A stretch of DNA of 64,000 nucleotides. It comes from Caulobacteraceae bacterium. GTDB lineage: Bacteria; Pseudomonadota; Alphaproteobacteria; Caulobacterales; Caulobacteraceae. The DNA lies in NCBI GenBank assembly GCA_027489335.1, contig JAIXZX010000010.1, forward strand, positions 62,001-126,000, in the 5' to 3' direction. Below the pieces are notes generated by a model. That model searched no databases. It had not been told where the DNA came from and saw nothing but the letters and a program-made list of their open reading frames with translations. Positions 35,188 through 43,700 of the stretch are shown here, piece by piece (the first letter of the stretch is position 1; every line of letters begins with the position of its first letter). The position numbers were made by a program, and so were the translations under genes.

Positions 35188-35886
35188 CTAGGCGTCGTCC
35201 CCTTCCGCCAGCCGATATCCCACCCCTGGTTCGGTAAGCAGGACGCGGGGCGCAGATGGGTTTTCCTCCAGCTTCTGCCGTAGCTGGGCGACCAGCACCC
35301 GGACGAACTGGGCGTCCACAGAGGCGTCTGGCCCCCAGACCGCAGCGATCAGCTGCTTGTGGGTGACAACGCGCCCGGGGTGCCGCGCCAGGGTGCGCAG
35401 CAGGTCATATTCCCGGGGCGTGAGGCGCACCTCATCCCCCTGCACATAGGCCCGCCGGGTGGCGAAGTTGACCTCCAGTTCGGCGCTGCGGAACCTCGCG
35501 CGCCCAGCCAGCCGCAGGTCTCGGCCTCGGAGGGCGGCTCGGATTCTCGCCAGCAGCTCTCCGACCGCAAAGGGCTTATTGACGAAATCGTCGGCCCCCA
35601 GGTCGAGCGCGGCAATCTTCTCGTCTTCCAGATCCCGTGCCGACAGGACGATGATCGGAATCTCGGACCATTCCCGAAGGCGCGCGATGATCGCCTTTCC
35701 GTCCATATCCGGTAGCCCGAGATCGAGGATCACGACGTCGCAGGGCTCACCGGCCAGGTGGATAAGCGCCGCAGCCCCGGTATCGGCCGTTGACACCCCA
35801 TACCCGGCGGCGGTCAGGGCCGGCCGCAGCGATCGCAGAATCTGTGGTTCGTCGTCGACCACCAGGAGGTCGCCAGCAACACTCAT
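35188..35886 (-). CDS. kdpE: OmpR-family response regulator, KdpE-like
   Basis: The 232-residue regulator has a receiver domain (DDEPQ acid pair, phospho-acceptor in VVILDLGLPDMDG near residue 56, lysine in NKPF) and an OmpR-type winged helix (LTPREYDLLRTLARHPGRVV, QFVRVLVAQLRQKL). Within the family, the sequence is closest to KdpE, the regulator of the high-affinity potassium pump. It overlaps the kinase gene by four bases. No kdpFABC genes are in the window. Confidence 0.85.
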   Translation of the reverse strand: MSVAGDLLVVDDEPQILRSLRPALTAAGYGVSTADTGAAALIHLAGEPCDVVILDLGLPDMDGKAIIARLREWSEIPIIVLSARDLEDEKIAALDLGADDFVNKPFAVGELLARIRAALRGRDLRLAGRARFRSAELEVNFATRRAYVQGDEVRLTPREYDLLRTLARHPGRVVTHKQLIAAVWGPDASVDAQFVRVLVAQLRQKLEENPSAPRVLLTEPGVGYRLAEGDDA

Positions 35887-37358
35887 GGGGCCTCCGGCAA
35901 GCTGAGGGCGACGATGAGCCCCGAGCCATCGGTTCTACGCTGCGCTGAGACCCCGCCGCCCATGGCCTCCATCAGGCCCTTGACGATCGACAATCCAAGA
36001 CCAGCGCCCTGGAGGTTCGGGTTCGCGGAAGGCGAACGATAGAACTTCTCGAAGATCAGGCCCAACTCGTCTTCTGGCGCGCCGGGCCCCTGGTCGCTCA
36101 CCTCGACCAGGATCATGTCTCCCGTCCGGCGCGCGGCCATCCGCACCTCGCCGCCTTCGGGACTGAAACGCAGGGCGTTCTCGACAACATTCGTCAGCGC
36201 CTGTTCGAAGAGGATGGCGTCCCCCCATCCTGTGAGGGGCGCGTCAGGCAGGTTAAGCAGCAGGCGCCGGTCGGGCCAGCGTGGAGCATACCTGCGATGA
36301 ACGCGATCAAGGCCCTCGGCGATTTCGAAGGCGCTGGGTTGGACCGCCAGGGCGTCCGCCTCCAGCCGCGTCATGCTCAGCAGATTGGCGACAAAGGCGT
36401 TCAGACGCTCGGCCTCCTCGGTGATGGTGTCGAGCAGGTCGTCGCGCACTTCAGGTTCGAAGACGCCGCCAAATGTCTTCAGGCTCGTGGCTGACGCCAG
36501 GATCGCGGCCAGGGGCGTCCGAAGGTCGTGTGAGATCGAAGACAGCAGGGCGTTTCTAAGAGATTCAGTACGGGTTCGGGCCTCGATCTCCGCCCAGGCC
36601 TGCCCCAGTCGCGCACGCGCCATGGCAGACGCCCCCATGTCCAGCAGCACATGGATCAGTCTGAACTGATCGACCTCTTCAGACTGCATCAGGCCCGGTC
36701 GCCATGCTGCAGCGCCCAGCCGACGGCCGTCGGCCCAAAGGCCCCTCAGCCGCCAGCCATCGGGTCCCTCCAGGTGGGCGCTGACCACCTCGCACGTCCG
36801 CAGGGCCTCCAACAGCCCAGCCGACGGGGTTGCTCCGGCGCTGGCGAGAATTTCAGGACCTATGGCGACCACGGCCTGCCCCTGCGCCGCGCCGGCGAGC
36901 CCATCGGCCAGGCGCCGCGCAATCGGCGCCTCCTCGCCCAGAGCGGCGAAGTCCCGGCCAGCCTCGAAGAGGACCGAAGTGGTTTGGGCGCGATCACGGG
37001 ATTGGCGCGCCTGATCGCGGACCCGCCCGGCAAGCCCTCCCGTCAACATGGCGACAGCCAGGAAGACGATCAGGATCACGATGTCCTCGGACTCGATCCC
37101 GAAGGTGAAGCGCGGCTCGACCAGGTAGAAATTGTAGCTGACGAAGCCGAGGGCCGCGGCGAGATAGGCCGGGCCAGACCCCAGTCCCACGGCGCTGATC
37201 AGGACCGCGGCCAGGAACACCATGGACACTCGGGCGTAGCCAAGCTGCTGATCTAACAGAAGCGCCAGCAGATTGGCGGCGAGCACCAGCAGGACAGCGC
37301 CAACATAGGACAGCGCCCGCCGATGGCGCTGGATCGCAGGCATGGCGAAGTTGAGCAT
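35883..37358 (-). CDS. kdpD: KdpD-like sensor kinase lacking the N-terminal KdpD domains
   Basis: The 491-residue protein has the four-helix DUF4118 membrane domain near the N-terminus (ALSYVGAVLLVLAANLLALLL, MVFLAAVLISAVGLGSGPAY and following segments), a GAF-like region, an H-box SISHDLRTPLAAILASA and an ATPase domain with VVENALRFSP, DQGPGAP and GAGLGLSIV. Full KdpD (about 890 residues) also has N-terminal KdpD and universal-stress-like domains; these are missing, and the start ATG at 37358 leaves no room for them. The kinase is paired with the adjacent KdpE-like regulator. Confidence 0.88.
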   Translation of the reverse strand: MLNFAMPAIQRHRRALSYVGAVLLVLAANLLALLLDQQLGYARVSMVFLAAVLISAVGLGSGPAYLAAALGFVSYNFYLVEPRFTFGIESEDIVILIVFLAVAMLTGGLAGRVRDQARQSRDRAQTTSVLFEAGRDFAALGEEAPIARRLADGLAGAAQGQAVVAIGPEILASAGATPSAGLLEALRTCEVVSAHLEGPDGWRLRGLWADGRRLGAAAWRPGLMQSEEVDQFRLIHVLLDMGASAMARARLGQAWAEIEARTRTESLRNALLSSISHDLRTPLAAILASATSLKTFGGVFEPEVRDDLLDTITEEAERLNAFVANLLSMTRLEADALAVQPSAFEIAEGLDRVHRRYAPRWPDRRLLLNLPDAPLTGWGDAILFEQALTNVVENALRFSPEGGEVRMAARRTGDMILVEVSDQGPGAPEDELGLIFEKFYRSPSANPNLQGAGLGLSIVKGLMEAMGGGVSAQRRTDGSGLIVALSLPEAP

Positions 37359-37393
37359 GGATTATCCGACGGCCCGCCGGGCCTGGTTTCGAG

Positions 37394-37444
37394 GGTTCGC
37401 CGACACCCCGCGCAGACCCGGGGGGCCAGGGGCGTCGGCGAACC
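37394..37444. repeat. 11-bp perfect inverted repeat in divergent gap
   Basis: GGTTCGCCGAC (37394-37404) and GTCGGCGAACC (37434-37444) are exact reverse complements; an inner CCCC/GGGG pairing (37406-37409 with 37429-37432) extends the stem after one mismatch. The 51-base hairpin lies between the divergent kdpD-like and oxygenase genes, about 36 bases upstream of the kdpD start. There is no T-run, so it is not a typical terminator. Confidence 0.7.
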
Positions 37445-37498
37445 GGGCCGGTAGCGGCCGGCCAGGATCGACGCTGAGACCTGGCGCAGCGAAGGTCA

Positions 37499-37516
37499 AT
37501 TATGCCGCCATTATGC
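37499..37516. promoter_or_regulatory. helically phased direct repeat, possible KdpE-like site
   Basis: ATTATGC occurs at 37499-37505 and again at 37510-37516, exactly 11 bases apart. OmpR-family regulators bind tandem direct repeats with about one helical turn of spacing, and the adjacent kinase/regulator pair is of this family. A TATAAG (37522-37527) follows and may be a -10 element towards the oxygenase. Confidence 0.4.
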
Positions 37517-37590
37517 GGGTCTTATAAGCCCGCCGTGCTTGCCGGAACGATCCGGGCGGGGCTCTCTCGGCTCAATTCTGAGGAGAGGCC

Positions 37591-37644
37591 ATGTTCCCCG
37601 CCCCGTCCGATCTCGCTCACCACGTCGCGCCCAGGCCTGTCTGA
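37591..37644 (+). CDS. 17-codon leader ORF coupled to the oxygenase gene
   Basis: A short open frame with a strong ribosome-binding site (GAGGAG 5 bases before the ATG) encodes MFPAPSDLAHHVAPRPV and stops at TGA, which overlaps the ATG of the next gene as TGATG. The oxygenase start itself has no good ribosome-binding site, so the leader probably delivers ribosomes to it by termination-reinitiation. An alternative is that a one-base frameshift separates what used to be the oxygenase N-terminus. Confidence 0.55.
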   Translation: MFPAPSDLAHHVAPRPV

Positions 37645-38741
37645 TGCTTCGCCCTGGCCAGCCCGCGCCTTGGTTCACCACGGGCTCCCCGATCAATCCG
37701 GAATTCGCCTTCGGCAGCCTCGGGGGCTATTTCATCCTGCTTCTGTTCCTGCCTGAGGCCGGTGAGGCCCGGGCCCAGGCCCTGAACAGTCTCCGCGGCA
37801 GCACCGAAATCCGCGCGCGAAAAAACATTCCTGCGTTCGTCGTAGTCCGGGACGCAGAGACCATTGCGACGGCGCAGAACGAGCCTGGCCTCTACTGGTT
37901 CTTCGATCCCAGCGGCGCCGTCAGCCGGCTGTACCATGCTCTCAGCGCCGACGACGTGGCCAATCCGCACTGGGTCCTGGTCGATCCCTCCATGCGAATC
38001 TATGCCGTCGCGGGCATGGACCAGACCGATCGCATGCTGAGCGTCGTCGCTCAGTCGCCGGCGCCGGACGACCATGCTGGCGTGCCGCTCCACGCCCCGG
38101 TTCTGATTGTGCCCCGCCTCTTCGAACCGGATCTCTGCCAGCGGCTCATCGAGGTCTACGACGCCCATGGCGGCACGCCCTCGGGGGTCATGCGGGAGAT
38201 CCGGGGCAAGACCGTGCCGATCATAGACGGGACCAAACGGCGTCGTGACGCCATGGTCGAGGATGAGGCGCTACTGGCTCTGATCCGCCACCGCCTGCAA
38301 GCGCGCCTGCTGCCCGAGATCCGGAAGGCCTTCCAGTTCCAGGTCAGCCGCGTGGAGCGCTACATGGTCGCCTGCTACGACTCCGAGGGCGGCGGGTTTT
38401 TCAAGCCGCATCGCGACAACACCACGGCCGGTACAGCCCACCGGCGCTTCGCCTGCTCGATCAATCTCAACGCCGAAGAGCATGCTGGCGGCGATCTCCG
38501 GTTCCCGGAGTTCGGAACCAGGACCTACCGGCAGCCCACCGGCGGGGCCGTGATCTTCTCCTGTTCGCTGCTGCATGAAGCGACGCCCGTCACCCAGGGC
38601 CGGCGCTACTGCTTCTTGCCGTTTTTCTATGACGAGGCCGGGGCCCAGGTGCGGGCGGCCTACCTGGCGTCGGTGCAGACGGAGAAGGCCTCGCACCCCT
38701 CCACGGCCTCTGTCGCGACCCTCGAACGACAGCAGGCCTGA
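37644..38741 (+). CDS. 2OG-Fe(II) oxygenase with a peroxiredoxin-like N-terminal domain
   Basis: The 365-residue protein has two domains. Residues 1 to about 145 resemble a peroxiredoxin/thioredoxin fold (MLRPGQPAPWFTTGSP, LLLFLPEAGEARAQ, FFDPSGAVSRLY, WVLVDPSMRIYAVAG), but there is no cysteine where the peroxidatic one should be. Residues about 150-350 form a prolyl-hydroxylase-like 2-oxoglutarate/Fe(II) oxygenase with iron ligands HRD (near 256) and the distal H in LLHEATPV (near 309), plus an arginine in GRRYCFLPFFYD for 2-oxoglutarate. The substrate is unknown; a protein or peptide side chain is possible. It is preceded by a short leader ORF. Confidence 0.85.
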   Translation: MLRPGQPAPWFTTGSPINPEFAFGSLGGYFILLLFLPEAGEARAQALNSLRGSTEIRARKNIPAFVVVRDAETIATAQNEPGLYWFFDPSGAVSRLYHALSADDVANPHWVLVDPSMRIYAVAGMDQTDRMLSVVAQSPAPDDHAGVPLHAPVLIVPRLFEPDLCQRLIEVYDAHGGTPSGVMREIRGKTVPIIDGTKRRRDAMVEDEALLALIRHRLQARLLPEIRKAFQFQVSRVERYMVACYDSEGGGFFKPHRDNTTAGTAHRRFACSINLNAEEHAGGDLRFPEFGTRTYRQPTGGAVIFSCSLLHEATPVTQGRRYCFLPFFYDEAGAQVRAAYLASVQTEKASHPSTASVATLERQQA

Positions 38742-38748
38742 CCGGCCC

Positions 38749-40122
38749 TCAGGACTCGGCCGCCGCCAGGCGACGCACCTGTCGCACATAGGCCTCGGCG
38801 TCGAAGCTCTTGAAGGTGTTGGGCCCCATGGACCGGACCGTCCCGAAGACCGGCTGAGGGGGCCAGGGGCGATCGTGAAGCCCGAAGATCCAGCCCACAT
38901 TGGCGTAGGAATTGGCGTCGCGCCCATCCAGCAGATAGCGATTGTTGAGCGCCAGCACCGTGCCGAAGGCCTCCTGAGGCGTCGCCGACCACTGCAGGAT
39001 CTTCTTCCCCCAGTACATGCGCAGGCGATTGTGCATGTAGCCGGTGACCTTCATCTCGGTCATGGCGGCGTTCCAGTAGGGGTCATGGGTCGCCGCGGCG
39101 TCGAACGCCTCGTAGTCATAGAGATGCGGGCGGGGATCGCCGGCCGCGGCCTCCAGCGTGGCGCGCGCCCAGGCCGGCAGTCCCTCATAGCGGTCATAGT
39201 CGGGCGACCACCAGACGTGGTTGATCGCCAGCTCACGGCGGATGATCAGTTCCTCCAGATAGGTGGCCCTCGACTCAGGGGCGCCCGCCTGCGACTGGCG
39301 CACCGCCAGGGCGATCTCCACCGGCGAAATCTGGCCGAAGTGCAGATAGGGACTGAGATAGGAGACCGCCTCGGCCTCGGGCTTGCCCCGCGCTGCGCCG
39401 TAGTCGCCCAGCGCCTGCTCGGCAAACTTGGCTAGTCTTGCGCGGGCCTCGCCTGCCCCGCCCTGAAACCGCCTGACGGGGGGGCAGCCATGGTCCAGGC
39501 GCAGGGCCTTCAAGATCGCCGGGATATCGGAGAGATCGAAGTCCGAGACGAGTCCCAGGTCCTCCGGACGCGCCACCGGACCTGGCTCAAGCGGGGCGAT
39601 ATAGTCCTCCATGACCCTCTGAATGCGGGGGCGGATCGTACGCGCCGCATACTCATGCTTGTTGGACACCTGAGCGATGGGGGCGACCACGTCGCCTTCG
39701 ACGCGGATGAAACGTCGATCCAGCCCCTCGGCCAACTGCCGCCGCCAAAGCCTGGGCACGCGCAGATAGCCTGCGTCGCAGACGACCAGTGCTGCGTCCT
39801 GCGACAGGGTAAGCGCGATCGCGTCAGGCGCGCCGCGGCGAAGGACGAAGCTGATCCCACGCGCCGTCAGTCGCCGCCGCACGTCAGCCAGACCTTCCAG
39901 CATGAAGGCGTAGTGCCGGGCGTTGGCCTCCGGATAGTCATCCGTCAGGCCGAAGGCGACCAACAGCGGCAGATTGCGCTGGTTGGCCGCCTCCAGGGCG
40001 TATTCGAGGGCGGGATTGAAGTCCGCTCTCTGCGACGACTGCATCCAGTAGAGGACATACCGTCCCCCGGGATTCTCCGGCGCATCCTTCAGGGGGCGTA
40101 CGCGGGCGCCTTCGATGGGCAT
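38749..40122 (-). CDS. phrB: class II CPD photolyase
   Basis: The 457-residue flavoprotein repairs cyclobutane pyrimidine dimers with blue light. Class II features are the N-terminal YVLYWMQSSQRADFNPALEY, and in the FAD-binding half ELIIRRELAINHVWW, MHNRLRMYWGKKILQWS, and LLDGRDANSYANVGWIFGLH. The start was taken at the longest reasonable ATG. It is transcribed in the same direction as ydbL with a gap of 14 bases, so it probably belongs to that unit; photolyase genes are more often single. Confidence 0.92.
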   Translation of the reverse strand: MPIEGARVRPLKDAPENPGGRYVLYWMQSSQRADFNPALEYALEAANQRNLPLLVAFGLTDDYPEANARHYAFMLEGLADVRRRLTARGISFVLRRGAPDAIALTLSQDAALVVCDAGYLRVPRLWRRQLAEGLDRRFIRVEGDVVAPIAQVSNKHEYAARTIRPRIQRVMEDYIAPLEPGPVARPEDLGLVSDFDLSDIPAILKALRLDHGCPPVRRFQGGAGEARARLAKFAEQALGDYGAARGKPEAEAVSYLSPYLHFGQISPVEIALAVRQSQAGAPESRATYLEELIIRRELAINHVWWSPDYDRYEGLPAWARATLEAAAGDPRPHLYDYEAFDAAATHDPYWNAAMTEMKVTGYMHNRLRMYWGKKILQWSATPQEAFGTVLALNNRYLLDGRDANSYANVGWIFGLHDRPWPPQPVFGTVRSMGPNTFKSFDAEAYVRQVRRLAAAES

Positions 40123-40136
40123 GGGTCGGCTGGTCG

Positions 40137-40517
40137 CTACTTGCGCACCCAGGCGCCGGCCGAGGACTGATAGTACTCCCCGGGCCGCAGGCGGGTGCTC
40201 ACCACCTCGGTGAAGGCGGCGGCTCCGGCAGCGGCCACGGTCACGCCGTTACGAGCGGCGGCCTGACGATAAAGCTGCGAGCGGCCGGCGTTGATCTCGT
40301 TGACCGCCGCCTCGAGCGCCGGATCGGAATTGGCGCCGACGAAGCCGAGCAGGCCGTCATTGCGTTCGCCCACGACGCCCTGCGCCTTGGCGGCGTCGAC
40401 GAGCGCCTTGGCCTCCGCGGTCTGGGCTACGGCCGCACCGGCGGCGATGCCGACGGTGGCGACGCCCGCGGCGCCGAGAATGGCGGCGGCTAGGGCCAGG
40501 TATTTCATACGGGTCAT
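40137..40517 (-). CDS. ydbL: YdbL-family periplasmic protein (DUF1318)
   Basis: A 126-residue exported protein: signal peptide with LALAAAILGAAGVATVGIAAG and cleavage probably near AVAQ, then the DUF1318 region AKALVDAAKAQGVVGERNDGLLGFV... (positions 36-60) with INAGRSQLYRQAA. In E. coli YdbL acts with YdbH and YnbE in intermembrane phospholipid transport, apparently limiting bridge assembly. The ATG at 40517 is preferred to the one two codons earlier because AGGGG lies at proper spacing. It follows ynbE with a 9-base gap. Confidence 0.88.
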   Translation of the reverse strand: MTRMKYLALAAAILGAAGVATVGIAAGAAVAQTAEAKALVDAAKAQGVVGERNDGLLGFVGANSDPALEAAVNEINAGRSQLYRQAAARNGVTVAAAGAAAFTEVVSTRLRPGEYYQSSAGAWVRK

Positions 40518-40526
40518 GAGCATCCC

Positions 40527-40721
40527 CTAGAACAGGTTCGGATTCTGCTGGATCAGCGCCTTGACGTCCTCGTCCAGGCGGACGCGCACGTCAGCGTCCA
40601 GCTTTGCATAGATGGTGATCGGATCGACCTGGACCCGCACAGTGGGGGCGCAGGCGCCAAGGGCTGCGGTCAGGGCGGCGACGCCCAGGAACGCGCCGGT
40701 CAGTTGTCGCTTTGAGATCAA
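40527..40721 (-). CDS. ynbE: YnbE-family outer-membrane lipoprotein
   Basis: A 64-residue lipoprotein with a signal peptide and lipobox LGAC, followed by APTVRVQVDPITIYAKLDADV and a charged tail ending in IQQNPNLF. In E. coli YnbE multimerises at the outer membrane and joins YdbH to form a lipid bridge across the periplasm. The gene order ydbH-ynbE-ydbL is as in E. coli, which makes the assignment strong despite the small size. Confidence 0.9.
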   Translation of the reverse strand: MISKRQLTGAFLGVAALTAALGACAPTVRVQVDPITIYAKLDADVRVRLDEDVKALIQQNPNLF

Positions 40722-40755
40722 GTGGGCGGCTCCTCATGTCTGGACATCGGATGGG

Positions 40756-43700
40756 CTATTCTGGATCAGGCGCCTGAACCTCGCCTGAACCGCGCGCCGC
40801 CTGAGCCTGCGCGTAGTCGGCCAAGAGCTGATCCAGGTTGAGGGATGTGTCCAGCGTCAAATCCACCTTGGTGCCGGACGGCAGGGGAAGTTCGCGATTC
40901 AGGAAGTCGCGGCGGATGAGTTCGCCCAGGGTCAGCCGAATCTCCTGCCGCTCCGGCGGGCTATGTTCCCCACGAATATGGAAGAGAACCCCCAGCCGCC
41001 CGCCGGGCAGGCTATTGATCTCTGCATCCAGCAGATCAAAGGCCAGATGCTCCATAGCCTGATAGGCGAACTCAACCGCGGTATTGGTCTCCTCTGCCGG
41101 GGCGACCGTCTCACCCAGGCCATCGACCTCGGCGCTGGCCGCGCCGCCCGAAGCGTTCACATCGGTCAGGGCGGCGCGACGGATCGAGATCCGCCCGGGT
41201 TCGATCGCTTCCAGGCGTCCCTGAACGAACCTGAACCCATCAGGACCAACAATGAAGGGCAGACGGCCGCTCACCCGCGCCGTCAGGGACACACGATCGG
41301 CGAAGGGGGTGGCGCTGACCACGTCGGCCAGCTGGACGCCTTCCACCACCAGTTCCCCGCGCCAGGACTCGCCGGCGTCGAACGGAATGCTCATGGGCTC
41401 CAGGCGGACTGTACCGCCCCCCAGGCTGACGGCGCCGCCGGCGACGTCGAGACTTTGACCAAGCAACTGGAAGGTGACGCGGGGGCTGCCAAGCGGCGCC
41501 AGCAGCTGCAGTTCCTGAGCTTCCAGTGTTTGACCGGACGCCGTCTCAAGCGGCGCCAGGCTTGTAAAATCCACTTCGCCTGACAGGCCCCGAACAGGTC
41601 CAGCCGGGCTGTTGAAATCCAACGCATAGACCGAAAGACGGCCTTGGCTCCGCGCCCCATCGGGACCCCAATCGAAGCCACCGACGAAACGGGCCGCCCC
41701 ATTGGCCGGCGAGCCAATTGATTCGGCGAGCGGCGACAGGTCGGCCGGCTGCAGGCCCTCTTCGGCGAAAACCAGCCGTCCAGTGTCAACCGACACACCG
41801 CCAGTCCCGCTCGCCCCCTCGTGGCGTAGGCTCACCGTGGCGATCGCACTCGGACCTGACGTCAGGCCAAGCTCTCCCTGCCAGACGTCCCGCGCCAGTC
41901 GCACATCTCCGGTCAGGCCCAGAGGATGGAACCGCGGCGCTTGCGCAGCGTCGACGAGGCGTCCACCCGAAATAGTCGTCTGGCTGAACAGACCCTGCGC
42001 GCCCGAGCCAAACACCACGGTCGCACGGCCGTCCTGCAGGCCGGCCTGCAGGAAGCTCGCATGGGCCGAGACTGACTCCGCCCGACCGCTAAGGCGCCAC
42101 TGGCCCTCGCCGGCCACCAGCATTGGGCTGCTCCCCGGACAGAGCGACATGGCGATCGTATCGATACTGGTGTCACCGGCCTCGAAGCGATTGAGGCTGA
42201 CCGGCGCGCACGCAGAGGCGCTGAAGGTCGCAACCCCATTGGCCAAGCCAAGCCGTCCACTCGCTACGGTGGAAAGGCCCTCCAGGGGACCAAGGTCGGT
42301 GGCGACATCCAACCGCGCCTCGGCGGTCAGGCCACTTTCGGTCTGCCGATAGGAGCTCACGGCCGCATCAAGTGTTGGGAGGCCGCCGCCCTGAACCTGG
42401 AGATCGAAGGCCCCGCCCCCGTTCGCATAGATCGGCGCGCCGCCCCGGCCCGAAAGCGTGACCTGGCCGCCTGCGGCGGGTAGCAGATTGGCTGGGCGAT
42501 CAAGGCTAAGGCGAGGCCCATCGCCGTCGTACGCCACCCGGATGGACGGGGTGCTGAGGCTGAAGTCCTCAGCAGCACGCTTGATCGCCGCCAGCGTCTC
42601 GAAATCATCGGCGCTGGGCCGGCCCAGACCCGAGAAGCCCCCTTCGAGTTTTACAGATCCTCTGAGGTCCGCCCTTAGCCCCCCAGCTCCATGGGTGACC
42701 GGACCGGTGAGATCCGCAGCGATCTGGCGCAGTGAAACGCTTCCGGCCGCGAGCGTCCGCCCCTGGACGCCGAGCCGAACCCGGGCCGATAGCCCGCCGC
42801 CTGGTCCCCGACGCCAGACGAAGTCGTCGGATTGCGCCGAGCCGACCAGGCCTGCGATCTTCGCGCCTGCGAACTCGCCGCTCGCCATATCCAGACGCAG
42901 GGCGCTGCGCCCCTGAAGCGCAAGCCTGTCCAGGTCGCCAGAGGCGAGACCCTTGAAGCTCGCGGACGCCGTGACCGCGCGGGCGGTGTCGCCGCCGCGC
43001 GCGACGCTGGCCGCCCTCAGGTTGGCCACCGCCGTGATCGGACCAGGTCCCAGGGGCGCATTCAGCTCTGGGTACGGCGCGTTGATCGCTACGGACAGGG
43101 TCCCCGAGCCAACCGCCACGTCACTGATCTGTCCTGAGCTGAGCCCCGCGACGAGACTGGCGCTGACGCGCCCCTCTCGCGTCACAAGTCCAACCCTCGC
43201 CTCGCCGAGATCGAGGGTGACATCGTCCAGCGCCAGGCGCGTCGGCGCCAGCCGCCCTGAGAGACGGACCAGAACCCCCTGGCGGAGCTCTGCGTCCGCA
43301 TGGATCAGCGTCCGCCCACCCTCGTGAACAACCTGCAAGCGTCCGTCATGCACAATGATGTCGGGTGAGACGGCGTCCGGGCGCACGGGGCGGCTGCGGA
43401 ACTCAGCGATCAGCGGATCGAGGACGCCCAGGCTTGGGCCGTCTGCGGTCAAACCGATGTTGATCGTCGGGGCGAAAAGCTCGACTCGTTCAAGTTCGAC
43501 GCCGAACGCCTCTCCCCGCCAGGGCCCCGTGAGACGGTAGGAAAGCTCAGCCCGTTCGGTCGTGAGCACGGGGGCCTCAGCTGGCCCGATGCGTAGACGT
43601 CCGGTCAGCCCCCGCGGGCCAAGCGCCTCAAAACTCGCCTCTGCCTCAATACCTCGGGCGTTCAACCAGCTGACCAGCGCCTCCCGCGCCAGAGCGCGTC

